Source: Vibrio maritimus
GTDB taxonomy: Bacteria > Pseudomonadota > Gammaproteobacteria > Enterobacterales > Vibrionaceae
Length of the DNA stretch: 64,000 bases
Direction of reading: 5' to 3'
Assembly (NCBI GenBank): GCA_003263775.1
Contig: JYJJ01000035.1
Coordinates: 16,841 to 80,840 of the forward strand
In this document: in pieces, positions 35,654-45,468 of the stretch
Layout of the letters: each line of letters opens with the position of its first letter
Numbering within the stretch: the stretch's first letter is position 1
Translations under genes and position numbers: made by a program
The notes under the pieces: model-generated
What the model was told of the DNA's origin: nothing
What the model saw: only the letters and a program-made list of their open reading frames with translations
Databases searched by the model: none

Positions 35654-36594
35654 TTACTGGTTATCTTGTGGGTAAACGTAGTCCAACCAGCCCCACTTAT
35701 CTTCTGTGGTGCCGTTAAATAGACCGAAGTACGCGTCTTGCATCACTTTAGTGATTGGACGCGTTTGCCTTCGCCTACCTCAATCTTGTCGATAGTACGC
35801 ACTGGAACGATTTCAGCGGCCGTACCAGTCATGAACACTTCATCAGCAAGGTAAAGCGCTTCACGAGCAATGTTCGCTTCTCGCACTTCATAGCCCATGT
35901 CTTTTGCTAGCGTCATGATAGAGTCACGCGTAATACCAGGAAGGATAGCGCTGGTGGCTGGCGGTGTTGTAATCACACCATCTTTAACCACGAAAATGTT
36001 CTCACCAGCACCTTCAGATAGGTAGCCATCTACGCTCAGCGCGATGCCCTCATCATAACCATGACGACGAGCTTCACCGCCAACCAATAGCGAAGATAGG
36101 TAGTTACCACCCGCTTTGGCAGCCGTTGGGATCGTGTTTGGTGCCGCGCGGTTCCAGCTAGAAATCATCGCATCAACGCCGTTTGCGAGCGCTTCTTCAC
36201 CTAGGTAAGAGCCCCATGGGAAAGCGGCGATGATAAGATCCATAATGGTGCCTTCTGGTGGACAAACACCGAGACCTACATTGCCAACAAAACCAAGAGG
36301 ACGAATATACGCCGACTCCAGTTTGTTTTGACGCAGTGTTTCACGCGTCGCTTCCATGATCTCTTCTTCGGTATAAGGAATAGGGAAGCGATAAATTTTT
36401 GCAGAATCTTTTAGACGCTTAGCATGCTCAGGATGGCGAAATACCACAGGCCCTTTTGGCGTGTTGTAACAGCGAACCCCTTCAAAAACAGATGTGCCAT
36501 AGTGCATTGCGTGAGTTAAGACGTGAACGTTCGCCTCTGCCCATGGAACCATCTCACCGTTAAACCAAATAAAATCTGCTGTTTTAGTAGCCAT
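35654..36594 (-). CDS. ilvE: Branched-chain amino acid aminotransferase, one-base frameshift
   Basis: PLP class IV aminotransferase for the last step of Val, Leu and Ile synthesis. Conserved regions are HYGTSVFEGVRCY, AYIRPLGFVGN, AAKAGGNYLSSL and EVFMTGTAAEIVPV. As written it stops early at 35743. Near 35760 the minus-strand AAACGCGTCCAATC should be AAACGCGGTCCAATC, giving GKRGPITKVMQDAYFGLFNG and a stop at 35654-35656. Restored length is 313 residues; E. coli IlvE is 309. Repair also leaves a normal 29-base gap to ilvD. Confidence 0.94.
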
Positions 36595-36608
36595 TTAGCA
36601 TTCCTTCC

Positions 36609-36890
36609 TTATGCATTCTGTTCTTGTAGGTTGTGATTGGTCAGTTCGTTGTTTTTAAGTTCTGTGACCTCAACGGTTCTGATGTCCCAAAGTTTCTCAA
36701 TTTGGTTGATCAAGGTAGTGATTGGTCGATCGCTATCTACAATGATCTCAACGCTGGCAATCTTACTTTCATGGTTTTGGGTTGCAGCCACTTGTTTGAT
36801 AATAAAGCCACGGTGGCGAATTACGCGCAGTACGCGCTCAAGCAAGACAGGTTTGTCATCGGCTTTGATGTCTAGTAGATATCTGTCCAT
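36609..36890 (-). CDS. ilvM: Acetolactate synthase 2 small subunit
   Basis: ACT-domain regulatory subunit of 93 residues (LLDIKADDKPVLLERVLRVI, RHRGFIIKQV) that activates IlvG. Its start overlaps the ilvG stop by one base (TAATG-type coupling), and it precedes ilvE by 14 bases. Confidence 0.94.
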   Translation of the reverse strand: MDRYLLDIKADDKPVLLERVLRVIRHRGFIIKQVAATQNHESKIASVEIIVDSDRPITTLINQIEKLWDIRTVEVTELKNNELTNHNLQEQNA

Positions 36891-38536
36891 TAGGTATTCT
36901 CCAACATGTCACTATTTGAGGCACCTGGTGGAACCAAAGGCCATACGTTTTCTTCTTCATCGATCAGCACGTGCAACATGTAAGACGTCTTAGACTCCAG
37001 CATCTCTTTCAGTGCTGGCTCGACTTCTTCTTTGCGAGTGATGGTCTTGCCTGGAATATCAAAGGCTTTAGCAAGCATGACAAAATCTGGGTTGTCATCC
37101 AAAATCGTCTCACTATGTCTGCCGTCGAAGAACAGTGACTGCCACTGCCTTACCATACCAAGACGTTGGTTATTTAACAGCACAATTTTCACTGGGATTT
37201 GGCGACGTTTTAGGGTGCCGAGTTCTTGAACGTTCATCATGAATGAACCATCGCCAGTGATCAGGACAGATTGGTCATCAGGACGTCCTACCGCTGCGCC
37301 CATTGCTGCAGGTAGACCGAAACCCATAGTGCCGAGACCTGCGGAAGTAATGAAGTTCTCAGGCAGTCTTGGCTGAATGTGCTGAGCAGCCCACATCTGG
37401 TGCTGGCCAACGTCGGTGGAGACGATGGAATTCTCTGGCATCATGTCTGAAAGCTGTTTTAACAGCAGCGGCGCAAAAATCAGATCGCCAGGGTGGTCGT
37501 AGCGCCACTTGAAGCCACTACGCAGACTTTCACTGTGATGTGCCCAAGCGTTAATGTCTTTTGATAGCTCAAGCTGAGGCAAGATGACATTGATGTCACC
37601 ACGCAGCGCTGCATGTGCTTCACGCAGCTTATTGAACTCTGCCGCATCGATATCGATGTGAATCACCTTCGCGTGAGGCGCGAACGTATCCAGTTTACCG
37701 GTCACACGGTCATCGAAACGTGCACCGACTACGATGAGTAGGTCACACTCTTGTACCACCAAGTTCGCGGCTTTGGTGCCGTGCATACCCAGCATACCTA
37801 GATAGTGAGGGTCGTGTCGGTCAATCGTGCCAAGACCTTTTAGCGTGCTGACGCTTGGCATAGGGTTGATGCGCAGGAACTCACGAACGGACTCTGTCGC
37901 ATCTGCAAGTTGAACGCCACCACCGACATACAGTACTGGGCGAGAGCTTTCGTCAAGCAATTGCTGCGCGCGCTTTACTTGCTGCTCATCGGCAACCGGG
38001 ATAGCAGGGGGAGTAAACGGAGGAAGCACATCCACCGGAGCATTAGCAAGTTGGACATCTTTAGCGATATCAACAATGACAGGACCGGGTCTGCCAGTTT
38101 TCGCAACTTCAAATGCTTCGGCTAGAGTGGGAGCGAGTTCGTTGATGTCGGTCACGAGGTAACTGTGTTTGGTACATGAAAGAGACATACCGATCACATC
38201 CATTTCTTGGAAGGCATCAGTACCGATATGTGAACTAGCTACTTGGCCAGTGATAGCAACGAGAGGGATAGAATCGAGGAAGGCGTCGGCAAGGCCGGTA
38301 ACAAGGTTGGTGGCTCCAGGGCCCGAGGTTGCCATGCAAACAGCAACATCTTTGGTGGCTCTTGCCATTCCGATGGCAGCCATTGCAGCGCCTTGTTCGT
38401 GTCGGCAAAGGATATGCTCCACACCACCGTCATACAAAGCATCGTAGATGGGCATGATGGCTCCACCTGGGTAACCAAACACGGTCTCGATACTTTGCTG
38501 CTTCAATGCGGCTACAACTAATTCAGCACCTGTCAT
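36890..38536 (-). CDS. ilvG: Acetolactate synthase 2 catalytic subunit
   Basis: ThDP-dependent enzyme of 548 residues making acetolactate or acetohydroxybutyrate. The start [20 protein letters not shown] is preferred over a TTG/GTG-type extension 7 codons upstream, and sits after AGGAGGCTATA. The N-terminal motif is [14 protein letters not shown] with the catalytic Glu in [10 protein letters not shown]. The C-terminal ThDP/Mg motif is [14 protein letters not shown] plus NN. The frame is intact, unlike the frameshifted ilvG of E. coli K-12. First structural gene after the attenuator. Confidence 0.96.
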   Translation of the reverse strand: MTGAELVVAALKQQSIETVFGYPGGAIMPIYDALYDGGVEHILCRHEQGAAMAAIGMARATKDVAVCMATSGPGATNLVTGLADAFLDSIPLVAITGQVASSHIGTDAFQEMDVIGMSLSCTKHSYLVTDINELAPTLAEAFEVAKTGRPGPVIVDIAKDVQLANAPVDVLPPFTPPAIPVADEQQVKRAQQLLDESSRPVLYVGGGVQLADATESVREFLRINPMPSVSTLKGLGTIDRHDPHYLGMLGMHGTKAANLVVQECDLLIVVGARFDDRVTGKLDTFAPHAKVIHIDIDAAEFNKLREAHAALRGDINVILPQLELSKDINAWAHHSESLRSGFKWRYDHPGDLIFAPLLLKQLSDMMPENSIVSTDVGQHQMWAAQHIQPRLPENFITSAGLGTMGFGLPAAMGAAVGRPDDQSVLITGDGSFMMNVQELGTLKRRQIPVKIVLLNNQRLGMVRQWQSLFFDGRHSETILDDNPDFVMLAKAFDIPGKTITRKEEVEPALKEMLESKTSYMLHVLIDEEENVWPLVPPGASNSDMLENT

Positions 38537-38677
38537 TATAGCCTCCTTGAGTGCCACGCTTATCGTGACGATTTGTCGTTCGCTTGCACATGTTGTGCTC
38601 CATTTCTTCCTGTCATCTCAGCCTGTAGGCTTTCAATGAGTGATCACTATCAAATTACTATTATGAGTTTGTAAAAA

Positions 38678-38706
38678 AACCCCCGGACTTTTCAGTGCGG
38701 GGGTTT
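38678..38706 (-). terminator. ilv operon attenuator (intrinsic terminator)
   Basis: On the minus strand AACCCCCGCACT, GAAA, AGTCCGGGGGTT forms a GC-rich hairpin followed by a T-run. It lies 15 bases after the leader-peptide stop and about 140 before ilvG. This is the layout of classical branched-chain amino acid attenuation; antiterminator pairings were not worked out. Confidence 0.88.
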
Positions 38707-38720
38707 TTAAAATCTTGTGG

Positions 38721-38810
38721 TTATTTAACGCCCACATGCCCCCGTGCGGTACCAATCAGGACCACAATAATCAGGCTAATCAGAGTGTGAGAGTGTGCGT
38801 TAAAAGTCAT
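38721..38810 (-). CDS. ilvL: ilvGMEDA operon leader peptide
   Basis: A 29-codon ORF whose product includes HTLISLIIVVLIGTARG, with about ten Leu, Ile or Val residues. Ribosome stalling at these codons when charged tRNAs are scarce would prevent attenuator formation. It starts at 38810, directly before the terminator at 38678 on the same strand. The promoter should lie in 38811-38900; TTGTCA followed after 17 bases by ATACCA is a weak candidate. Nothing else is seen up to comM. Confidence 0.92.
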   Translation of the reverse strand: MTFNAHSHTLISLIIVVLIGTARGHVGVK

Positions 38811-39016
38811 TATCTTGTTTATTAATCGTTGCGTTGTGTCTAACGAAATTGTTTGCGTCACTAGTGGTATCACAAATTTCTGTTAGCTGACAAGCAAAAA
38901 ATCATACTTTCTTCACATTTACTCAGCATTAAATGTCGAGATATAACATAGGGTATATATAAAAATCTGACTTTTAACCATTCAACAAAGATAAGTCGGA
39001 ATAAAAAAGGGATTCT

Positions 39017-40539
39017 ATGGGATTATCTATTATTTACAGCCGTGCCAGCGTTGGTGTAGAGGCACCTCTGGTGACTGTGGAGGTGCACATCAGCAATGGT
39101 ATGCCAGGCTTTACACTGGTAGGACTTCCAGAGACGACAGTCAAAGAATCCAAGGACAGAGTTCGCAGTGCCATCATCAACTCTCGCTTCGAATTTCCCG
39201 CCAAACGGATCACTGTCAATCTTGCGCCTGCCGATCTTCCCAAAGAGGGGGCCGTTTTGATTTACCGATAGCGCTGGGAATATTGGCGGCTTCTGAACAA
39301 TTGCCTCACGATAAACTACTGACGCATGAATTTGTTGGGGAGCTCGCATTGTCTGGAGAGCTTAGAACCGTGAAAGGGGTATTGCCTGCTGCACTTGCCG
39401 CCAATAAAGCGCAGCGCTGCTTGTTAGTGCCTGAAGATAATGGCGATCAAGCTGCCTTAGTCGGTAAGGAGAACCACAAGTCAGCGTCCTCATTGCTGGA
39501 TGTATGTAGTTATCTCATGGGACAGCAAACTCTCTCATTGGTGACGAGTGAAAGAGTTGCACAAGTGGCGACAAAGAACCGTGACTTGCAAGATATCATT
39601 GGTCAGCAGCAAGGAAAAAGGGCGCTGGAAATCGCGGCGGCGGGCAATCACAATTTACTTTTTCTCGGTCCTCCCGGCACAGGGAAAACCATGTTGGCCT
39701 CTCGTCTTTGTGATTTATTGCCTGAGATGAGTGAAGATGAAGCCATGGAAACGGCCTCAGTGGCTTCACTCACTCAGCAAGAAGTTAACGAGAGCAACTG
39801 GAAAACCAGACCTTTTAGGGCACCTCACCATTCGAGCTCAATGGCGGCGCTTGTTGGTGGTGGCTCTATCCCTCGGCCAGGGGAGATCTCTTTGGCACAC
39901 AATGGATTACTGTTCCTAGATGAGATGCCAGAGTTCGAGCGCAAAGTACTAGACTCACTGCGTGAGCCACTGGAGTCCGGTGAGATCATTATTTCTCGCG
40001 CACAAGGAAAAACCCGCTTTCCAGCTCGCTTTCAATTGGTTGGTGCGTTAAATCCAAGCCCGACAGGCTATTACGAGGGCAATCAATCCAGAACCAACCC
40101 GCAGCTTATCCTTCGCTATTTGAGTCGTTTATCTGGACCGTTACTCGACCGATTTGATATGTCGATTGAGATCCCCTCATTGCCTAAAGGCACCTTAGCT
40201 GAAGGTGGAGATAGAGGAGAATCCACGCAAACCGTGAAGCAGCGTGTATTGGTTGCAAGAGAGACGATGTTATCGCGCAGCGGCAAAGTGAATGCCCTGC
40301 TGCAAAGCCGCGAAATAGAGCATTACTGCCGCTTAGAAAAAGCCGATGCTGAGTTTTTAGAAAATGCCTTACACCGACTTGGCTTGTCGATTCGTGCTTA
40401 TCACCGAATCATCAAAGTGGCGCGTACGATTGCCGATCTTGCTAATGAGCCCACCATAAGACGGGCTCATATTGCAGAAGCGCTTGGTTATCGTGCCATG
40501 GATCGGCTACTCAAGCAGCTCACCGCGCAAGCGGTGTAG
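39017..40539 (+). CDS. comM: ComM/YifB Mg-chelatase-like AAA+ helicase, one-base frameshift
   Basis: Hexameric branch-migration helicase that promotes natural transformation in Vibrio. The N-terminal domain starts GLSIIYSRASVGVEAPLVTVE. The AAA+ Walker A is GPPGTGKTM. The sensor region is LFLDEMPEFERKVLDSLREPLE, and a C-terminal domain follows. The frame breaks in a G run at 39247-39251: five G where six give LPKEGGRFDLPIALGILAASEQ. Restored length is 507 residues, as in E. coli YifB. With dprA at 56525, two competence genes lie in this window. Confidence 0.94.
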
Positions 40540-41508
40540 TTAGAAGGCGAAGTTCACACCGATAGACGTGATCCAGTCAGCGGAATCGTAGAATGCGATA
40601 GAGGAGTCTGTCGCGTTGTAGCCTGAAAGTGAGATCAGAGATAGAGATTGCAATGCAAGGTACTCATAAGCAAGGAACGCGCTGTACTTGTCATCGATAC
40701 GGCCTGATTGCTCGAAGATGGCATTTTGGCCACGATACTCATGATTCATATAACTCATGGTTGCCGCAATGCTGTGTTTTTTATGCGCATACAGAGCGGT
40801 AAGCTCACCGCCGGCACCTTGGTTATTCATCGCTTCGCCCTTGGCATCATCGAGCAAGTAAATGAGTGAAGGAAATAGTGTCCAAGCATCACTCATCGCG
40901 AGCGTGTAGGAGCCTTTGGCGTAATACATATCGCTGTTTCGGTCATACTGGTTAGACAGATTATTGTTGAGGTTGGTCGCAGAGCTTTCACCAGTCACCT
41001 CGCGGTTGCCATAGGCCATATCGAGCGTGAACAATGAGCCCGCAATGTTCTCAATCTGTAAACGGTAAGCCTCGCCTTTGGCCTCTGTCTCCTCAAGCTG
41101 GTCAGTACCGACATAAGGGTTTTTCCAGATAGGCTCTCCAATGACGGTTGGAAGGTAGGAGACGCTCCAAATAGAGCTATCTTCGAGCTGCTGACGATAC
41201 CCACCTTCGAGTACAAAGGTGCCGACCGCAATGTCATTGCGCGATGTACCGATGAACCATTCTTTGTCCCGCTTTGCACCATAGGTGTATTTGACCATGC
41301 CCAGCGGCATCCAGAATTCGTCGTAGGCTTCTTCGGCGCTGCTGATTTTGGGATCGGAGCTGGCAACGAAGTTGGATTTGTCACCGATTTGCGCATTACT
41401 GATGGAGATCTCGCCACTAAAGCCGGATTCTGGCGCCAATGCAGCGATGGCGGATTGGCTAATAACAGTCAATAGGGCAGTGGAAACGAGGGGCTTAAAC
41501 TTGGTCAT
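40540..41508 (-). CDS. DUF2860 family protein, probable outer-membrane beta-barrel (copy A)
   Basis: 322 residues with a signal peptide (MTKFKPLVSTALLTVISQSA, likely cut after AIA). The rest alternates short amphipathic strands and ends in ...SIGVNFAF. A terminal Phe is typical of BAM-inserted barrels. I recognise DUF2860, a family common in Vibrio with no assigned function. A paralogue lies 141 bases upstream (41650) and shares LEGGYRQQLEDSSIWS-type and IENIAGSLFTLDMAYG-type blocks. Function unknown; a porin or adhesin role is speculation. Confidence 0.82.
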   Translation of the reverse strand: MTKFKPLVSTALLTVISQSAIAALAPESGFSGEISISNAQIGDKSNFVASSDPKISSAEEAYDEFWMPLGMVKYTYGAKRDKEWFIGTSRNDIAVGTFVLEGGYRQQLEDSSIWSVSYLPTVIGEPIWKNPYVGTDQLEETEAKGEAYRLQIENIAGSLFTLDMAYGNREVTGESSATNLNNNLSNQYDRNSDMYYAKGSYTLAMSDAWTLFPSLIYLLDDAKGEAMNNQGAGGELTALYAHKKHSIAATMSYMNHEYRGQNAIFEQSGRIDDKYSAFLAYEYLALQSLSLISLSGYNATDSSIAFYDSADWITSIGVNFAF

Positions 41509-41649
41509 ACAATATCCGTCAGTAGGCTCATTAGAGTGCTCAATCCAAGCACCTATATTTTATGCGGATACTTTAATGACAAAAAATGGCTTAACAACAT
41601 GTTTTGTTAAGCATATATTGATAGTTTTAATGCTTCGCGTTGGGTCCTA

Positions 41650-42638
41650 TTAGAACTCCCAATTTAGACCCACAGAAGTAATCCAATCTTTTTCATCATA
41701 GAAGGCAATATTGGAGCTGCTGTTGTTTACGCCACCAAATGCGACCAGAGAGAGGTTGTCCGCATAAAAGATGCCCGGATATTCATACGCTAAAAACGCT
41801 TTCCATTCATCGTCTTCTCGAGTGACATTGTCGAATACTGGGTTCGCACCATCATATTGACGGTTGAGATACGTGACTGTGAAAGCAAATTGGTGATTGC
41901 CTGCGGAGATAAATGACGAAACTTCTGCGCCATAAGTGTTGCTCTTCATCGCGCTGCCATTCGCATCTTGTTGGGTGTAAATCAGCGCAGGGAACAGTAA
42001 AACACCTTTGTTGACTGGCAGCATCATTTTGAATTTGCCGTAGAAAACATCGGCGTTTCTGTCGAGTGTCGCCATTTGCGCTGGGGTTAAGTTTGCGCCA
42101 GAGCCAGACAGCTCTGTGTCCAACTCGCGTTTACCATATGCAAGGTCGAGGCTAAATAGCGAGCCGGCGATGTTATCGATCTGCATACGATAGGCCGTGC
42201 CTTTCTCATCGGTGGTGCTTCGAGCTTGGTTTTCAAGGTAAGGATCGCGCCATACCTCCCCCTCAAGAATGGTTGCAAAATCGCCAGACTCCACTTAGTC
42301 CCATCTTGGAACTGATAGCGATAGCCGGTTTCAAGCGCCAGCGTACCCACCGCAACGTCGGCTCGAGAAGTACCTAGGAATACTTGGTGGTTGGAACGTG
42401 AACCCCAAGTGTATTGAACGTTACCCAGTGGCAGAACTAGGGCGCTGCTGTTCTCTTGCGCCTCACCGGTATAGGTTCGAAATTCATCGTCGGTGTTACT
42501 AAGGTTTGACGTTTTGCTAGCGTAAGCGGCGTTTAGTGCAATTTCACCACTAAAGCCATTACTTTCTCCTAATTTAGCTACAGCACCATAAGAGACAACA
42601 CTCAGTGACACTGCTAAGACACTCCATGCCCTTTTCAT
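41650..42638 (-). CDS. DUF2860 family protein (copy B), one-base frameshift
   Basis: Paralogue of the preceding gene. Signal peptide MKRAWSVLAVSLSVVSYGAVA, then a body rich in beta strands ending SVGLNWEF. The frame breaks near 42275: TTTTGCAACC should be TTTTGCCAACC, giving WSLAILPTILEGEVWRDPY, which aligns with WSVSYLPTVIGEPIWKNPY in copy A. Restored length is 329 residues. The gap between the copies has no terminator I could find, so they may be co-transcribed. Function unknown. Confidence 0.82.
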
Positions 42639-42836
42639 AACGGTTCCTTATCACATTCTGATTTTGAGGTAACGGTTGTAATTATATGTTTATGTTATGT
42701 TATTGGTTCAGAATAAGTTTGTTTTTTGCAAGTTACAACACAAATCAGACCAATAAATTAATCGTTGCGCAGGGCGCCTCCCCTTGTACAATTAACCGCC
42801 ATAAAACTGTTACAAATACTTCATAGAACGTTAGAT

Positions 42837-43720
42837 ATGCTTGGATACCTAATTTTTGTAATGAGTTCGTCGCTCGTCATCCTCAATACCGCATTTTGTT
42901 CGATCCCCATTCTAGGTTTTGGGCTGATCAAGCTGGTGCTGCCGTTTAAGCCTATTCAGGCATTGTGTACCGCGCTTGCGAATAAATTTATGTGGTTATG
43001 GGCAACGATTAATCACGGGATACTCCGATTGATAAACCCTAAGCTTGAATGGGAAATCGAAGGTATTGAAGCGCTGCGAAAAGATGGCTGGTATTTGATG
43101 ATCAGCAATCACCTGAGTTGGACAGATATCGTCGTGCTGTGTAGCGTGTTTAAAGATCGCATTCCTATGCCTAAGTTCTTTCTTAAGCAGCAACTTTTGT
43201 ATGTTCCATTTGTCGGTATGGCGTGCTGGGCGCTTAACATGCCGTTTATGAAGCGCTATTCCCGTGAATATTTAATCAAGCATCCAGAAAAGCGTGGCCA
43301 AGATTTAGAAACCACGCGTCGCTCTTGTGCCAAATTTAAAGATACGCCAACAACGGTGGTGAACTATGTAGAAGGCACGCGCTTTACCACTGAGAAGCAA
43401 AAGCGAAGCAAGGCGGGTTACCAGCATTTGCTACAACCTAAGTCAGGTGGTATCGCGTATACATTGGCCGCGATGGGTGAGCAGTTTGATAGCATTATCG
43501 ATGTCACCTTGGCCTACCCAGAAAATAGAGTAGAGCCGTTTAAAGCGGCGCTAATGGGTAACATGACCAAGATAGTGGTAAAAGTGCGTACTTTGCCCAT
43601 AGATGAAAACGTATTGGGAGACTACTTCAACGACAAGCCTATAAGCGTCGTTTCCAGCAATGGCTTGGGGATGTCTGGCAGCAAAAAGATGACGTATTGA
43701 AAGAGATTCATCGTAAATAA
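42837..43720 (+). CDS. yihG: 1-acylglycerol-3-phosphate acyltransferase-like protein YihG, one-base frameshift
   Basis: Inner-membrane lysophosphatidate acyltransferase family. An N-terminal membrane segment (MLGYLIFVMSSSLVILN) precedes the catalytic H-x4-D in NHLSWTD and the substrate motif VEGTRFT. The frame breaks near 43637: GACAAGCCTATAAG should be GACAAGGCCTATAAG, giving DKAYKRRFQQWLGDVWQQKDD and a stop at 43718-43720. Restored length is 294 residues. E. coli YihG affects acyl composition of phospholipids; the same role here is inferred. Convergent with dsbA. Confidence 0.87.
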
Positions 43721-43725
43721 AAAAA

Positions 43726-43753
43726 CCGAGCCTGATTGATATCAAGCTCGATT
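43726..43753. terminator. Bidirectional terminator between yihG and dsbA
   Basis: CGAGCCTGAT / ATCAAGCTCG stem with one mismatch and a TGAT loop. An A-run precedes it and a T-run follows. Confidence 0.82.
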
Positions 43754-43771
43754 TTTCTTTTTAGAGTCGGG

Positions 43772-44371
43772 TTATTTTTTCAATAGGAAGTTAACCAGCT
43801 CGAAGTACTCATCAAGAGAGGTAATGCCACCTGCTTCAACCAGGTACTTGTTGTTGACGATAACCGCAGGAACACCAGTTAGGCCGCTATCTTTAAATTG
43901 CTTGTCGAAGCGACGAACCATGGAATCAACGGCAAAACCATTAAACGCTGAATCGAACTTCTTAGCATCAACGCCTTCATCTAGGAAGATTTGACGTAGC
44001 TCTTCATCGTTTTTAGGTGGCTTCTGAAGGTTGTGAATGCGGTTAAACATGACTGGCGTCATCTTGTCTTCAACTTTGAGTGCAATCATCGTCGCGTAAG
44101 CCTTACTCATTGAAAGACCCATTGGACCACCCATGAAAGAAACGTGGTTTTTCTGGAACTTAGCGTCGGCAGGGATCTTCTTTTTCAGCTGAGCGATGAT
44201 AGGCTCAAAGCTGTTACAGTGTGGACAGTAGAATGAGAAGAACTCAGTCACGATTGGCTTCGAGGATTTCTCTAATTCCAACACTTTATAGTGTTTACCT
44301 TCTTCAAACTGAGCGGCACTGACGCTTAGGCTGACGAGTAGCGTCGCAAAAAGTGCGATGATTTTTTTCAT
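43772..44371 (-). CDS. dsbA: Periplasmic thiol:disulfide oxidoreductase DsbA
   Basis: Introduces disulfide bonds into exported proteins; 199 residues. Signal peptide [19 protein letters not shown]. The active site is CPHC in [12 protein letters not shown], and the cis-Pro loop is [10 protein letters not shown]. The start MKKIIALF is preferred over an upstream ATG four codons earlier. The order srkA-dsbA on the same strand matches E. coli yihE-dsbA. In V. cholerae the orthologue is needed for folding of exported virulence proteins. Confidence 0.96.
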   Translation of the reverse strand: MKKIIALFATLLVSLSVSAAQFEEGKHYKVLELEKSSKPIVTEFFSFYCPHCNSFEPIIAQLKKKIPADAKFQKNHVSFMGGPMGLSMSKAYATMIALKVEDKMTPVMFNRIHNLQKPPKNDEELRQIFLDEGVDAKKFDSAFNGFAVDSMVRRFDKQFKDSGLTGVPAVIVNNKYLVEAGGITSLDEYFELVNFLLKK

Positions 44372-44425
44372 TATTTTCTCCATGTGTAAAACTCAAAATC
44401 CTATTGATGGATTTCAACTAGTTTG

Positions 44426-45409
44426 TCACCACTGCGGCTGCAATGAAAGTGGCTTTTCGTTAAGAGCGGCAATTTGCTCTTTAAAACCAAGTACCTGACC
44501 TTCCCAGTATTTCGCGTCATTAAACCACGGAAACGCCTGTGGGAACGCCGGATCGTGCCAGCGTTTGGCGAGCCATGCCATGTAGTGCACCATACGTAGA
44601 CCGCGTAATGGTTCAATAAGTTTCAATTGACTGCTAGGCAGTTCACTGAATTCTTGATAACCCTCCAAAAGTATGTCGAGCTGCATCAGCTTATCTTGAC
44701 GATCACCGTTGAGCAGCATCCACAAATCTTGAATTGCAGGGCCATTGCGTGAATCGTCAAGATCGACAAACAATGGTCCATCGCGCCATAAAATATTACC
44801 TGGATGGCAGTCGCCATGCAGTCTAATGGTCTCTGCGGGCTGCCAGTGAGTTTCAATTTGTCCGATTAGCATATCCAAGTCGCTAAAGAAGGCGTTTTCT
44901 AGATGTGAGGGAATAAAGCTGGAGCTTTGCAGTAATTTACGTGGCTGGTACAGGTATTCTTCCAGTCCTATTGTTGGACGATGCTCAAAAGGCTTGCTGG
45001 CGCCGACTTTGTGGATGCGACCTAGGAAGCGTCCTACCCACTCAATTTGCTCAAGGTTATCCACCTCAAACTGTCGGCCGCCTTCGCTAGCAAACAGGGT
45101 AAACAGATAGCCTTGATATTCATGAATGCTCTGGCCGTTGATGATTAAGGGCGCAGAGACAGGGACTTCGTGTTCTAGCAGTTCATGAGCAAAATCGTGC
45201 TCTTCTTGGATCTGTGCTTGGCTCCAACGCTGGGGGCGATAGAACTTAACCACGTAGCGCTTACGCTCTTCATCAGTAAACTGATACACACGGTTTTCAT
45301 AGCTGTTGAGAGGAAGTAAGCCGGATTCGGCTCTGACACCAATGCTTTCAAGGGCGTACCACATGAAATCCGGAGTGAGGGCGTCAAAGTTAAACGCAGT
45401 ATCTGTCAT
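44426..45409 (-). CDS. srkA: Stress response kinase A
   Basis: Aminoglycoside-phosphotransferase-fold Ser/Thr kinase (YihE/RdoA), 327 residues, cytoplasmic. The catalytic loop is RLHGDCHPGNILW and the metal-binding DFG equivalent is FVDLDDSRNGPAIQDLW. The N-lobe Lys is probably in RYVVKFYRPQRW. In E. coli it limits stress-induced death and is co-transcribed with dsbA; the same arrangement is seen here with a 54-base gap. Confidence 0.93.
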   Translation of the reverse strand: MTDTAFNFDALTPDFMWYALESIGVRAESGLLPLNSYENRVYQFTDEERKRYVVKFYRPQRWSQAQIQEEHDFAHELLEHEVPVSAPLIINGQSIHEYQGYLFTLFASEGGRQFEVDNLEQIEWVGRFLGRIHKVGASKPFEHRPTIGLEEYLYQPRKLLQSSSFIPSHLENAFFSDLDMLIGQIETHWQPAETIRLHGDCHPGNILWRDGPLFVDLDDSRNGPAIQDLWMLLNGDRQDKLMQLDILLEGYQEFSELPSSQLKLIEPLRGLRMVHYMAWLAKRWHDPAFPQAFPWFNDAKYWEGQVLGFKEQIAALNEKPLSLQPQW

Positions 45410-45420
45410 CGTGATGATAA

Positions 45421-45444
45421 AAGGGCTCGTTGCCGAGCCCTTTC
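45421..45444 (-). terminator. Terminator between ccoG and srkA
   Basis: AAAGGGCTCG / CGAGCCCTTT stem with a 4-base loop, followed on the minus strand by TTATCA. It closes the ccoG transcript. Confidence 0.8.
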
Positions 45445-45468
45445 CTATTATTGGTTGCTGCTAGAGAG

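Noticed and set aside
38639..38650. AGTGATCACT palindrome in the ilv leader
   Set aside because: Only 10 bases, and the same AGTGATCACT occurs after the binding-protein gene at about 8845; too short to support an operator.
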